Positions 6,850-14,582 of a DNA stretch of 34,106 nt are shown here, in pieces. A program made the position numbers and the translations under genes. Under the pieces are notes generated by a model that did no database searches, was not told the DNA's origin, and saw nothing but the letters and a program-made list of their open reading frames with translations. The DNA is from Acidimicrobiales bacterium (lineage in GTDB: Bacteria; Actinomycetota; Acidimicrobiia; Acidimicrobiales; Iamiaceae). The stretch's first letter is position 1; every line of letters starts with the position of its first letter. The stretch covers positions 1 through 34,106 of the forward strand of contig JAGQSO010000205.1 of assembly GCA_020439505.1 (NCBI GenBank). Reading direction: 5' to 3'.

Positions 6850-9597
6850 TCACTCGACCTCGGCGCCCAGGTCGACGGTGTCGACCATGGGCTTGTCGAG
6901 GTGGATCCCACCTCGTGTCGTGTCATCGCCGGTCATCGCTCCCCGAGCCGGAGTGACGTCGACCGACAGCCGATCGGGGTTGGCCACCGGTTGGGGGACG
7001 ATTCGCAGGTTGTAACCGTCGGTCAGGTCGACCACGCCCTCGAGCCGTATCTCCACCGTGACCGTCTTGCCCTGGGGGATCTCGAAGAACGGGGTGTCGT
7101 AGGCGTTGAGGCCGACCTCTTCCTCGGCGGTGAGGTCGACCGGCTGGCCGTCGATGGTCGCGGATCGGACCCGGTGGGGCGTGAACAGGCTCAGCCAGGT
7201 GACGTTGGTGCCGCCTTCGGCCTTCGAGCGGTTGCCCCAGACGCTCACCGGCAGGGCCGACAGCGGGAGAGGGACCTCGTTGTGGAGGGTCACCTTCAAG
7301 GTGGACGAGACCCGACCGGTAGTTGGGTCGACCTGGGCTGAGTAGGAGATCTCTCGGCGGAGGTAGGCGTCTAGCTTGTTGTTGCCGGCGTTGTTCTCGG
7401 CCAACTCGAACCCGTCGAAGCCTCGGGGGATGTCCAGGGAAGAATCAGCGTCGATCCGTTCGAACAGTTGCTGTTCGACGACCAGGGGACTCCACACCTG
7501 CAGGTGACGGCCCCGGGCGGCAGGGCCCAGCACCCGTCCGATCTCCGACGGGGACGGCAGGGAGGCGGAGGTCAGCTTGGCGAAGGTCGCCTTGGTTGCC
7601 TCGGCCAGGAAGTCCTTGCGGTAGCGGTCCTCGAGGGGTGGGCCCCCGTCGGCGGATGCGCCGCCGTCTTCCTCCCCGTCGTCGAACTTCACGTACTGCT
7701 CACGCAGCAGCAGTTCTTCGGCGTTGTCGGCGTTGAGTACCTGGTCATAGCCCTCGACCGACACCGGTCCGGTGAGGCGCAGCACCGCGGCGAGCCCGGC
7801 TGGGTCCACCCCGATCACGCCGTCGACCGCGCTGCCGCCGGCCTGGGGGTACAACTCGGCCAGGACCTTCGCGTTCGAAGGAAAGTTGGGGCTGTAGGTG
7901 GCGTCCTGGACGTAGTCGGCCGGGGTGAACCGGCCGTAGCGGTTGATGTAGTCGTCGGGGCCGGTGATCTTCCGTTCGCCGAACTCCCCGTGGTAGATCA
8001 GATCCCGGATCGGACCGGAGCGGGCCATGTCGAGACGTCCGTCGATGGCGGTCAACTCGGCGTAGCTGCCCACGAAGCCGCCGCCGCCCCGCAACTCGGC
8101 GGGGGTCACGAACACCACGAGATAGCGGCGATCTCCCTCGCCCCCGAACAGCCCGGGGGCGACCTCGAGGACGTCGCCCGCCAACTCGGAGGACTTGTGC
8201 ACCTCGGCGATCTTCATGGACAGCTCGTCGACCTGGTCCCGCAACGGCGGGACCAGCCAGACCGATCGTGCCCGGTCCAGGTTCGCGCCAGCCTGGGTCA
8301 GGACGGCCTCGATGTTGCGGGCACCCGGGGCGAGTCGCTCCAACTGGTCGACGTCGATACGTCCCTGGTAGCGGAGCTTGTCGTAGTCGGTGGTGGCCAG
8401 CAGGTCGTCCGCGGCGCGGGTGATCCGACGGCTCTCGGTCAGTGACACGTCGAGAGCCCTGACCTGCTGGGCCAGAGCCGGCACCAACCGAGCGGCCAGT
8501 GTCGTGGGAGACAGAACACTGTCAGCCCGGTCGAGGTGGTCCCCGGCCGCTTCGAGCGACAGGGTCGCCGACTCTGTGTCTCCGGCCTCCACCTGGCTCA
8601 GCGCCTTGCGCGCCGCGGTCCCACCCGAGGTCAGATCGGACATCGTCATCAGGCCGCCGGCCACGACCCCGGCCACGGCGATGAGGAACACGGCGATGGC
8701 CGGAACCAGAGCCATGCGGGTCAGCCGCTTGGGTTTGGGTCGCATGCTCCGGTAGCCCGACACGATCAGGAACGAGGCGCCGGCCAGAGCGAACCCGGCG
8801 GCCACTCCCGGGGGGAGATCCGAGGAGTACCACAAGGCGGCGTTGGCCAGCAGGCCCCCGATCGCGGCCCCGAGGGGCTTGGAGCGTTCTTGTCGGGTCG
8901 CGGCAAACGCTGCCACGACCATGGCCACGAGCACCAGCACCAGGGCGGGGCCGCGGGCGGGAACCAGGATCAACCCACCGGCGACGACCCAACTCCACCG
9001 CCGCCCATGGGCGGAGGTGAACGAGACCAACGCGGCGAAGAACACCCGTTCCACAATGTCGATCAGCCGGTGGCCGGTGAGGGTCGCTGGTGCTACAACG
9101 GCCGCCGCCGAGGCCAGGGCCACCACGGCGTAGGCGACCCGGTCCTGGATCTGGCGCCGGCGCCGCAGGCGGGCGCGCTCCTCGGCGTTCATGCGACGGC
9201 GCCCGCCGCTTCCTTCGCCCCTGTCGGCGGGGGTGTCGGGACCCGGGGGCGGGGATGCAGGTGAGGGCGAAATGGACTCGACCGGCGTCGAGCGGTGCGA
9301 GTTCCGCCTGGCGCCACCGGAACGATTCGATGAGGAACCGCCGCTGGACCGGCGACGGCGGGGAGCCTGGAGGACCGGGACCGGCTCGGTCCACAGCTCC
9401 AGGTATTCGGACCCGTCCTCGTCTTGCTCGGTGGTGCCGAAGTCGAGCGCGGGGTCGGACTCGTCAACCTTCGGTTCCGGGTCACCGTTCACCGCGGGCG
9501 GGAGGGTGTCGACCTCGTTGGGGTCGACCGGGAAGGTCGGAACATCGGCGGCGGTGGAGGCGCTCTGGCCGAGGGGATCTTCGATGGGCGGGTTCAT
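6850..9597 (-). CDS. DUF4012 domain multi-pass membrane protein
   Basis: A 915-residue envelope protein. Residues 1-76 are acidic and proline-rich; 80-150 are strongly basic (many Arg), so the N terminus is probably cytoplasmic. About six hydrophobic segments follow (roughly 154-173, 184-212, 216-233, 242-256, 263-281 and 295-317). The rest, about 600 residues, should face outside and holds a helical region and DUF4012, with landmarks FVTPAELRGGGGFVGSY, DGVIGVDPAGLAAVL, LREQYVKF, GRHLQVWS and an N-A-G-NNK block. The same landmarks recur in the gene at 21638. DUF4012 proteins often sit in polysaccharide or wall-polymer loci, but no activity is established. The ATG at 9597 has no clear ribosome site. 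It lies between the dprE1 operon and the LPRTG gene. Confidence 0.85.
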   Translation of the reverse strand: MNPPIEDPLGQSASTAADVPTFPVDPNEVDTLPPAVNGDPEPKVDESDPALDFGTTEQDEDGSEYLELWTEPVPVLQAPRRRRSSGGSSSNRSGGARRNSHRSTPVESISPSPASPPPGPDTPADRGEGSGGRRRMNAEERARLRRRRQIQDRVAYAVVALASAAAVVAPATLTGHRLIDIVERVFFAALVSFTSAHGRRWSWVVAGGLILVPARGPALVLVLVAMVVAAFAATRQERSKPLGAAIGGLLANAALWYSSDLPPGVAAGFALAGASFLIVSGYRSMRPKPKRLTRMALVPAIAVFLIAVAGVVAGGLMTMSDLTSGGTAARKALSQVEAGDTESATLSLEAAGDHLDRADSVLSPTTLAARLVPALAQQVRALDVSLTESRRITRAADDLLATTDYDKLRYQGRIDVDQLERLAPGARNIEAVLTQAGANLDRARSVWLVPPLRDQVDELSMKIAEVHKSSELAGDVLEVAPGLFGGEGDRRYLVVFVTPAELRGGGGFVGSYAELTAIDGRLDMARSGPIRDLIYHGEFGERKITGPDDYINRYGRFTPADYVQDATYSPNFPSNAKVLAELYPQAGGSAVDGVIGVDPAGLAAVLRLTGPVSVEGYDQVLNADNAEELLLREQYVKFDDGEEDGGASADGGPPLEDRYRKDFLAEATKATFAKLTSASLPSPSEIGRVLGPAARGRHLQVWSPLVVEQQLFERIDADSSLDIPRGFDGFELAENNAGNNKLDAYLRREISYSAQVDPTTGRVSSTLKVTLHNEVPLPLSALPVSVWGNRSKAEGGTNVTWLSLFTPHRVRSATIDGQPVDLTAEEEVGLNAYDTPFFEIPQGKTVTVEIRLEGVVDLTDGYNLRIVPQPVANPDRLSVDVTPARGAMTGDDTTRGGIHLDKPMVDTVDLGAEVE

Positions 9598-9720
9598 GTT
9601 GCTTGATGCGGCGCGGCCAAAGGTCTTGGGCTGTGGTGACCCGCCCCGGACCGCCAGCAGGTACGACGGAAGGGTCGACCGAGGGGCGATGGTCGGATCA
9701 GCTCAAGAGCCTAGAGCCGC

Positions 9721-9740
9721 GACCCCTCCGCTCAGGGGTC
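9721..9740 (-). terminator. Hairpin at the dprE1 stop
   Basis: GACCCCT (9721-9727) pairs perfectly with AGGGGTC (9734-9740) around a six-base loop, overlapping the dprE1 stop codon (9739-9741). It may terminate the dprE1 transcript; a TAGGCT box (9708-9713, minus strand) just beyond it could restart transcription toward the DUF4012 gene with a leader of about 100 bases. The 141-base gap holds nothing else I recognise. Confidence 0.5.
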
Positions 9741-11127
9741 AGACCAGATGGAGCCGTCGGGCCAGATCGCTGTTGAGGACGCGGTCAGGGTCGGCGGTGT
9801 CGCGGACCTTTCGCCATTCGTCGAGGCGCGGGTACATCGACGCCAGCAGTTCAGGGGCCATGCGGCTGTCCTTGGCCAGATAGAGCCGGCCCCCAACCTC
9901 GACAACCCGTCGATCGAGCTCGTCGAGTAGGTCGGCGAGACCGGGGAGGCCGACCGTCGGTACGTCGATGGCAAGGGTCCAGCCTTCCATCGGGAACGAC
10001 AGCGGACCCTGGTTGCCCGGTCCGAAGCGCTTGAGGACGTTCAGGAACGAGCTGCATCCAGAGTCCGACAGGCGGCCCACGATCCAGCGCAGGTCGTCGG
10101 TGCGGTCGAGCGGGACGGCGCATTGCCACTGAAGGAAGCCCGACCGTCCGTAGACCCGGTTCCAGTTGTGGACCATGTCGAGGGGGTGGAAGAACTGGCT
10201 GATGGACTGCAGGTGGTCCCGCTGGCGTACCGGTGCCTTGCGGTACCAGGCCTCGTTGAAGGAACGGATGGTCACCGGGTTCACCAGTCGGATCGACGGG
10301 CGTCCCGGCCAGGTGGCCAGGGTGCCGGACTTGAAGTGCAACGGATCGGCGCCGCGGCGGCGGTCCAACTGGGCCCGGGGGGCGAAACCTCCCCGCGTCA
10401 GTATCGAACGGCCCATGGATCGACCCCGCGTCATGATGTCGATCCAGGCCACCGAGTAGTCGTACTCGTGGTCTCCCGATTCCATCAGGTCGAGGGTGGT
10501 GTCGAGGTCGGGGGTGCGGTCGGTGTCGACCGACAGGTAGGAGGTCTCGATCCGGTGGAGCCCGATGGTGGCGTCGAGCACGATGCCGGTCAGTCCCATT
10601 CCCCCGGCGGTGGCCCAGAAGAGCTCGGGTTCGTCCTGGGGGGTTACGGTGATCAGGCCCCGTGCCGGGGTCACCATGGTCATGGCGGTGACGGCGTCGC
10701 ACCACGAGCCGACCCGGTGATGGTTCTTGCCGTGGATGTCCGATGCGATGGCCCCGCCCACGGTGACCTGTCGGGTACCGGGGGTGACGGGGACGAACCA
10801 ACCGAGCGGTACCAGCCAGCGCATCAGGTCTTGGAGGCTGGTCCCGGCGTCGACGGTTACCGAACCGTGCTCGAGGTCCAGGTGGTGGATACCGCTGACC
10901 GCCGTGGTGTCGATGACGACTCCGCCGGAGTTCTGGGCCGGGTCACCGTAGGACCGACCGAGGCCCCGGGCGATGATCCCACGTTCCGGGGTGACCCGGG
11001 AGTCAGTCAGGCACCCAGCCAGGTCGTCCAGGCCTTGAGGTCGCAGGACCGTCGCCGGGGACGGACTGGTGCATCCCCAGCCGGTCAGGACCTCGGTAGG
11101 GGCGACGGCGTCGAGCGGCGGATTCAC
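9739..11127 (-). CDS. dprE1: Decaprenylphosphoryl-beta-D-ribose 2-oxidase (DprE1)
   Basis: A 462-residue FAD enzyme that oxidises the C2 hydroxyl of decaprenyl-phosphoryl-ribose, the first half of its conversion to the arabinose donor. The FAD domain shows GLGRSYGDPAQNSGG, VTPGTRQVTVGGAIASDIHGKNHH (the flavin-contacting histidine region) and GSW. The substrate domain carries RFGPGNQGPLSFP, then GWTLAIDVP, and GGRLYLAKDSR with the conserved active-site lysine (419). In M. tuberculosis the residue before I-D-V-P is Cys387, the target of benzothiazinones; here it is Ala386 (codon 9970-9972). The GTG start at 11127 overlaps the ubiA stop by four bases, and the length equals the family's. It works with the upstream UbiA and with DprE2 at 13481. 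Confidence 0.93.
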   Translation of the reverse strand: MNPPLDAVAPTEVLTGWGCTSPSPATVLRPQGLDDLAGCLTDSRVTPERGIIARGLGRSYGDPAQNSGGVVIDTTAVSGIHHLDLEHGSVTVDAGTSLQDLMRWLVPLGWFVPVTPGTRQVTVGGAIASDIHGKNHHRVGSWCDAVTAMTMVTPARGLITVTPQDEPELFWATAGGMGLTGIVLDATIGLHRIETSYLSVDTDRTPDLDTTLDLMESGDHEYDYSVAWIDIMTRGRSMGRSILTRGGFAPRAQLDRRRGADPLHFKSGTLATWPGRPSIRLVNPVTIRSFNEAWYRKAPVRQRDHLQSISQFFHPLDMVHNWNRVYGRSGFLQWQCAVPLDRTDDLRWIVGRLSDSGCSSFLNVLKRFGPGNQGPLSFPMEGWTLAIDVPTVGLPGLADLLDELDRRVVEVGGRLYLAKDSRMAPELLASMYPRLDEWRKVRDTADPDRVLNSDLARRLHLV

Positions 11128-12074
11128 GGCCAGTAGACCCCGGCGGTGAACACCACGAACCACAGGGCGCCGAACCCCTGGAGGGTGCGGTCGCCCATCA
11201 CCACCTCTTCGGGGGCTCCGCCGTGACCGGTGTCGACGAGTAGGGAGTAGCGCAGCACCGCCAAGGCGAAGGGAACGATCGAAAGCTGGAACCAGGGGAG
11301 GCCACTGGAGGCGAGCTCGGCCTTCTCGAACGCCCACAGGCAGTAGCCCACGAGGACCACCGACATGGAAGCGGTCTGGAGGTGGCTGAGGTACTCGAGC
11401 GAGTAGGTGCCCAGCGTTCGGCGGGTCGCGGCCGCCCCCTCACCCAGGGCTTCCACCTCGGCGCGCCGCTTGGCCACCACCATGAACAACGATCCGAAGC
11501 AGGCGACGGTGAAGAACCAGTTTGAGATGGGTACACCAGTGGCCGTCGCGCCGGCGATGGCCCGCAGCACGAATCCGGCGGCGACCGCGACCACGTCCAC
11601 GACGGCGACGTGCTTGAGCCATGTGCTGTAGGCGGTGGTCAGCGTCACATAGGTGGCCACCACGACGGTCAGGTGCCAGTCGATCAGGGCCGAGCCGCCG
11701 ACGCCGGCCAGGATCATGAGCACCGCCAGGATCCGTGCCGTGCTGACCGAGATCTCACCGGCGGCGATGGGGCGTCGGCATTTGGTGGGGTGCGACCGGT
11801 CCGACTCCACATCGGCGGCGTCGTTGAGGAAGTAGGTGCCCGACGAGGCCAGGCAGAAGCAGACGAACGCACCTATCGACTGGGTGAGGGCGTCGCGCTG
11901 GTCCAGCACGGCCGCGGCTCCCGGGGCGGCGAACACCAGCAGGTTCTTGACCCACTGGCGTGGCCTGGCTCCAGCCATAACCGCGGCCGGCAGGGAACGG
12001 CGTGGCAGCGCGGCGGCGGGGGGCTCCGTCGGTGCGGTGTCGGGCACCGGGTCCGCCTGCTGGCTGCTGCTCAT
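11124..12074 (-). CDS. ubiA: UbiA-family decaprenyl-phosphate phosphoribosyltransferase (DPPR synthase)
   Basis: A 316-residue membrane prenyltransferase-fold protein. After a Pro/Ala-rich N terminus come RPRQWVKNLLVFAAP, typical of DPPR synthases, the metal-binding motif NDAADVESDRSHPTKCRRPIA (N-D-x-x-D-x-x-x-D), and a second loop YSTWLKHVAVVDV. About eight or nine membrane helices are predicted. The enzyme joins phosphoribose from PRPP to decaprenyl phosphate, giving the precursor that DprE1 and DprE2 act on. Assignment over other UbiA proteins rests on the RPRQWVKN motif and the GTGA overlap with dprE1. Start ATG at 12074 follows TAGGCT by seven bases; an in-frame start farther upstream would run into the sugar dehydrogenase gene. 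The phosphatase that normally removes the 5-phosphate is absent from the window. Confidence 0.9.
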   Translation of the reverse strand: MSSSQQADPVPDTAPTEPPAAALPRRSLPAAVMAGARPRQWVKNLLVFAAPGAAAVLDQRDALTQSIGAFVCFCLASSGTYFLNDAADVESDRSHPTKCRRPIAAGEISVSTARILAVLMILAGVGGSALIDWHLTVVVATYVTLTTAYSTWLKHVAVVDVVAVAAGFVLRAIAGATATGVPISNWFFTVACFGSLFMVVAKRRAEVEALGEGAAATRRTLGTYSLEYLSHLQTASMSVVLVGYCLWAFEKAELASSGLPWFQLSIVPFALAVLRYSLLVDTGHGGAPEEVVMGDRTLQGFGALWFVVFTAGVYWP

Positions 12075-12081
12075 GTCGGCG

Positions 12082-12087
12082 AGCCTA
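12082..12087 (-). promoter_or_regulatory. -10 box of ubiA-dprE1
   Basis: TAGGCT (TANNNT) on the minus strand lies seven bases before the ubiA ATG at 12074 and within the 41-base gap after the sugar dehydrogenase gene. No ribosome site precedes the ATG, so a leaderless message is likely. Confidence 0.4.
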
Positions 12088-12115
12088 GAGGCGAGGTCGG
12101 GGTGGGTTTGAGTCC

Positions 12116-13396
12116 TCAGAGGACCTCGACGCCGGGGCCCTCGATGCATCGCCGGGTGTCGAGAACCAGGGGGTGGTTCCGGACCAGTTCGAGATCGAAG
12201 TCGTCATGGTCGACCAGGATGACCACGGCGTCGGCGCGGTCCACCTCCTCCGCGCTCAGCTCCACGATCTCGGCCTGGCGGGCGGCGTGGCTCCGGGTCG
12301 GGTCGACGTGGGGATCGGCCACCACCACGTCGGCGTCGAGTTGGTGGAGCAGCTCGATCACCCGGGTGCTGGGGGACTCGCGGTCGTCGCCGGTGTTCTT
12401 CTTGTAGGCCAGCCCGAGGACCAGCACGCGACGGCCCTTGACCGGCAGCTCTCGGGTGTTGAGGGCCACCACCAGGCGGCGCACGACGTAGTCGGGCATG
12501 TGCTCGTTGATCTCGTTGGCCAGCTCCACGAAGCGGAACGTCTGGCCGAGGGACCGCTTGACCCGCCACGACAGGTAGCTCGGGTCGATCGGCAGGCAGT
12601 GACCGCCCACCCCGGGCCCGGGACGGAAGGCCATGAACCCGAACGGCTTGCTCTCCGCCGCGTCGATCGCCTCCCAGATGTCGATTCCCAGATCCCGGGC
12701 GAACATCGCCAACTCGTTGACCAGTGCGATGTTGACGTGGCGGAAGGTGTTCTCGAGGAGCTTTGTCAGCTCGGCTTCCTTGGGGGAGCGGACCGGTACC
12801 GTCCGCACCACGATCTTGTCGTAGAAGCCTTGGACCCGGGCCAGGCTGGCGGCATCGATACCCGAAACGACCTTGGGGGTGGTCTCCAGCGTGTAGGTGA
12901 GGTTGCCCGGATCGATTCTTTCCGGGCTGTAGCCGAGCTGGAAGTCATCACCGGCGGTCAGCCCGCTGGCCTGCTCCAGGATCGGGGCCACCAGTTCTTC
13001 GGTGGTTCCCGGGTAGGTGGTCGACTCCAGGATCACACAGGCTCCGGGGCGGAGGTGGGCCCCCAGCGCGGCGGCCGATATCTCGATGTAGGAGAGGTCG
13101 GGAAGGCCTTCGGTGAGCGGAGTCGGCACCGAGATGACCGCGATGTCGAATCCGGCCAGATCGTCCTGATCGGTGCTGGCCCGGTAGTTTCCCGAGGAGA
13201 TGATGGCCCCGAGCCGTGAATCGGGGATGTCCTCGATGTAGGAATGGCCGGCGTTCAGCAGGTCGATCTTGGTCTTGTCGACGTCGAAGCCCACCACGTC
13301 GTAGCCCTGCTCGGCGGCGCGCACTGCGAGGGGGAGGCCGACGTAGCCCTGGCCGACGATGACCACGCGTTCGGCGGGGTGGGTGTTGGCCGACAT
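12116..13396 (-). CDS. Nucleotide sugar dehydrogenase (UDP-N-acetylglucosamine 6-dehydrogenase type)
   Basis: A 426-residue NAD-dependent UDP-sugar 6-dehydrogenase that makes a UDP-uronic acid for surface polysaccharide. The Rossmann motif GQGYVGLPLA lies near residue 15. VPTPL and ILESTTYPGTTEE mark the family, and the catalytic cysteine is in GVGGHCLPIDPSYLSW near 255. The C-terminal domain has GLAYKKNTGDDRESPS. The STTYPGTTEE, GGHCLPIDP and SYLSW details favour the WbpA/TviB-type (UDP-GlcNAc or GalNAc) over UDP-glucose dehydrogenase; this is family knowledge, not proof. The ATG at 13396 follows a clear AAGGGA ribosome site. It sits between dprE2 and ubiA on the same strand, so uronate and arabinose donors may be made together. 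Confidence 0.9.
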   Translation of the reverse strand: MSANTHPAERVVIVGQGYVGLPLAVRAAEQGYDVVGFDVDKTKIDLLNAGHSYIEDIPDSRLGAIISSGNYRASTDQDDLAGFDIAVISVPTPLTEGLPDLSYIEISAAALGAHLRPGACVILESTTYPGTTEELVAPILEQASGLTAGDDFQLGYSPERIDPGNLTYTLETTPKVVSGIDAASLARVQGFYDKIVVRTVPVRSPKEAELTKLLENTFRHVNIALVNELAMFARDLGIDIWEAIDAAESKPFGFMAFRPGPGVGGHCLPIDPSYLSWRVKRSLGQTFRFVELANEINEHMPDYVVRRLVVALNTRELPVKGRRVLVLGLAYKKNTGDDRESPSTRVIELLHQLDADVVVADPHVDPTRSHAARQAEIVELSAEEVDRADAVVILVDHDDFDLELVRNHPLVLDTRRCIEGPGVEVL

Positions 13397-13480
13397 CTGG
13401 ATGGTCCCTTCGCGTTCCGATCGTCCCGACGGGATGGCCGACGGGCCAGAAACGCTACCGCGTCGACGATGCCGACGACG

Positions 13481-14248
13481 TCAACGAGATGCTGCCACCT
13501 TGCGCCACAGCGGGCGGGGCAGGTGACGCAGCACGGTGAACACCCAACGGAGCTTGGCCGGGGACCACACGGTGTGGGCCCCGCTGCGCAAGCCCTTCAC
13601 GATGTCGGCGGCCACCGCCTCAGGGGTGGTGGCCATCGGGCCGTCCTCCATGTGGGCGGTCATGGCGGTACGCACGAACCCGGGACGCACTACCAGGACC
13701 GAGGCACCCGAGCCGGTGAGGGAGTCGCCGAGGCCCTGGGCGAAGGCGTCGAGGCCCGCTTTGGTGGACCCGTAGACGAAGTTGTCGGCCCGGACCCGCT
13801 CCCCGGCCACCGACGAGAGGAACACCAACGTTCCGTGGGCCTGGCGTCGGAGGTGTTCGGCCACCGCGATGCCCGATGACACCGCTCCGGCGTAGTTGGT
13901 GGCGGCCAAGGCCGCCGCCGCGGCGGGATCGTCGTTCAGTTCGGACTGCTCGCCCAGCACGCCGAAGGCAACGATCACCACGTCGATGTCGGGGTGGGCC
14001 TCGAAGGTCGCGGCGATGACCTCAGCGTGGGTCTCGGGAGCCGACGCGTCGAAGTCGACCATCTCGACTGTGGTGGCGCCGGCGGTCCGCAGGCGCTCGG
14101 CGGTGCTTGCCATGCGTTCGGGGCTGCGGCCGGCGAGGACGACGGTTCGACACCGCTCACGGACCAGCAGCTCGCAGGTCGCGGCGGCGATCTCGGAGCC
14201 GCCGCCGAGGACCAGGGCTGACTGCACGGCTCCCAGCGCGTCTCGCAT
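13481..14248 (-). CDS. dprE2: Decaprenylphosphoryl-2-keto-ribose reductase (DprE2)
   Basis: A 255-residue short-chain dehydrogenase. LVLGGGSEIAAATCELL is the DprE2-like variant of the NAD(P) motif, followed by VVLAGRSPE (an arginine after the second strand, suiting NADP), VDFDA, VIVAFGVLG, a serine in LSSVAG, and the YGSTK catalytic Tyr-Lys pair near 160. The C terminus has the family's MTAHM...PMATTPEAVA and WSPAKLRWV segments. It reduces the DprE1 product to decaprenyl-phosphoryl-arabinose at the membrane's inner face. The ATG at 14248 has an AGGAG ribosome site. A possible TACAGT -10 box lies at 14300-14305. In mycobacteria it is adjacent to dprE1; here a sugar dehydrogenase and ubiA intervene. 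Confidence 0.88.
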   Translation of the reverse strand: MRDALGAVQSALVLGGGSEIAAATCELLVRERCRTVVLAGRSPERMASTAERLRTAGATTVEMVDFDASAPETHAEVIAATFEAHPDIDVVIVAFGVLGEQSELNDDPAAAAALAATNYAGAVSSGIAVAEHLRRQAHGTLVFLSSVAGERVRADNFVYGSTKAGLDAFAQGLGDSLTGSGASVLVVRPGFVRTAMTAHMEDGPMATTPEAVAADIVKGLRSGAHTVWSPAKLRWVFTVLRHLPRPLWRKVAASR

Positions 14249-14340
14249 TCGGGGCTCCTGTGGGTGTGGCCCCGGTGGGGCGGAGTCGGACGGGGCCGAA
14301 CTGTAGGTGCTCGGGTTGACGGCGGTACCATGGCAACCCC

Positions 14341-14427
14341 ATGAGCACCAGGAAGCTGATCGCCGCCGCCCTGTTGTGTGGCGTCGCCATCCTCGTGGCG
14401 TTCACCGTTCAGCTCATGATGATCTGA
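14341..14427 (+). CDS. Possible 28-residue single-pass membrane peptide
   Basis: ATG to TGA encodes 28 residues: a short polar, basic start (M-S-T-R-K), about 20 hydrophobic residues, and a short end (Q-L-M-M-I). This is a plausible small membrane protein that length cut-offs would miss. No ribosome site precedes it; a TACCAT box (14326-14331) lies nine bases before the ATG, which fits the near-leaderless pattern seen elsewhere here. It is divergent from dprE2 and 155 bases upstream of lpdA. Function is unknown, and I do not recognise a family with certainty. It could be a chance frame, though the clean topology argues otherwise. Confidence 0.5.
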   Translation: MSTRKLIAAALLCGVAILVAFTVQLMMI

Positions 14428-14491
14428 CCTCTCCCGTGGCGGCTACGGGGCGACGACGGGTTCCCTTGTCCTGGCGCGCCCGGCGGGTCGG

Positions 14492-14552
14492 TATGGTTGT
14501 CGGAGAGCTGTGCCGGTCGATCGGGCGTGCGCTCGGGCGTCCTCGTCGCCCG
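14492..14552 (+). promoter_or_regulatory. Probable lpdA promoter and structured leader
   Basis: TATGGT (14492-14497) fits a -10 box and would give a leader of about 80 bases before the lpdA GTG. Within it CGGGCG (14534-14539) pairs with CGCCCG (14547-14552). I see no known riboswitch. A convincing -35 box is lacking. Confidence 0.35.
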
Positions 14553-14582
14553 CCCGACGCCGGCCCCGATGAGAGGAACACC

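Noticed and set aside
11128-11337. Upstream extension of DprE1
   Set aside because: It overlaps ubiA in another frame; the GTGA overlap at 11124-11127 gives the normal DprE1 length.
14316-14331. TTGACG plus TACCAT as a promoter pair before the 28-codon frame
   Set aside because: The two hexamers are only four bases apart, far short of the usual 16-18; only the TACCAT box was kept as possible.
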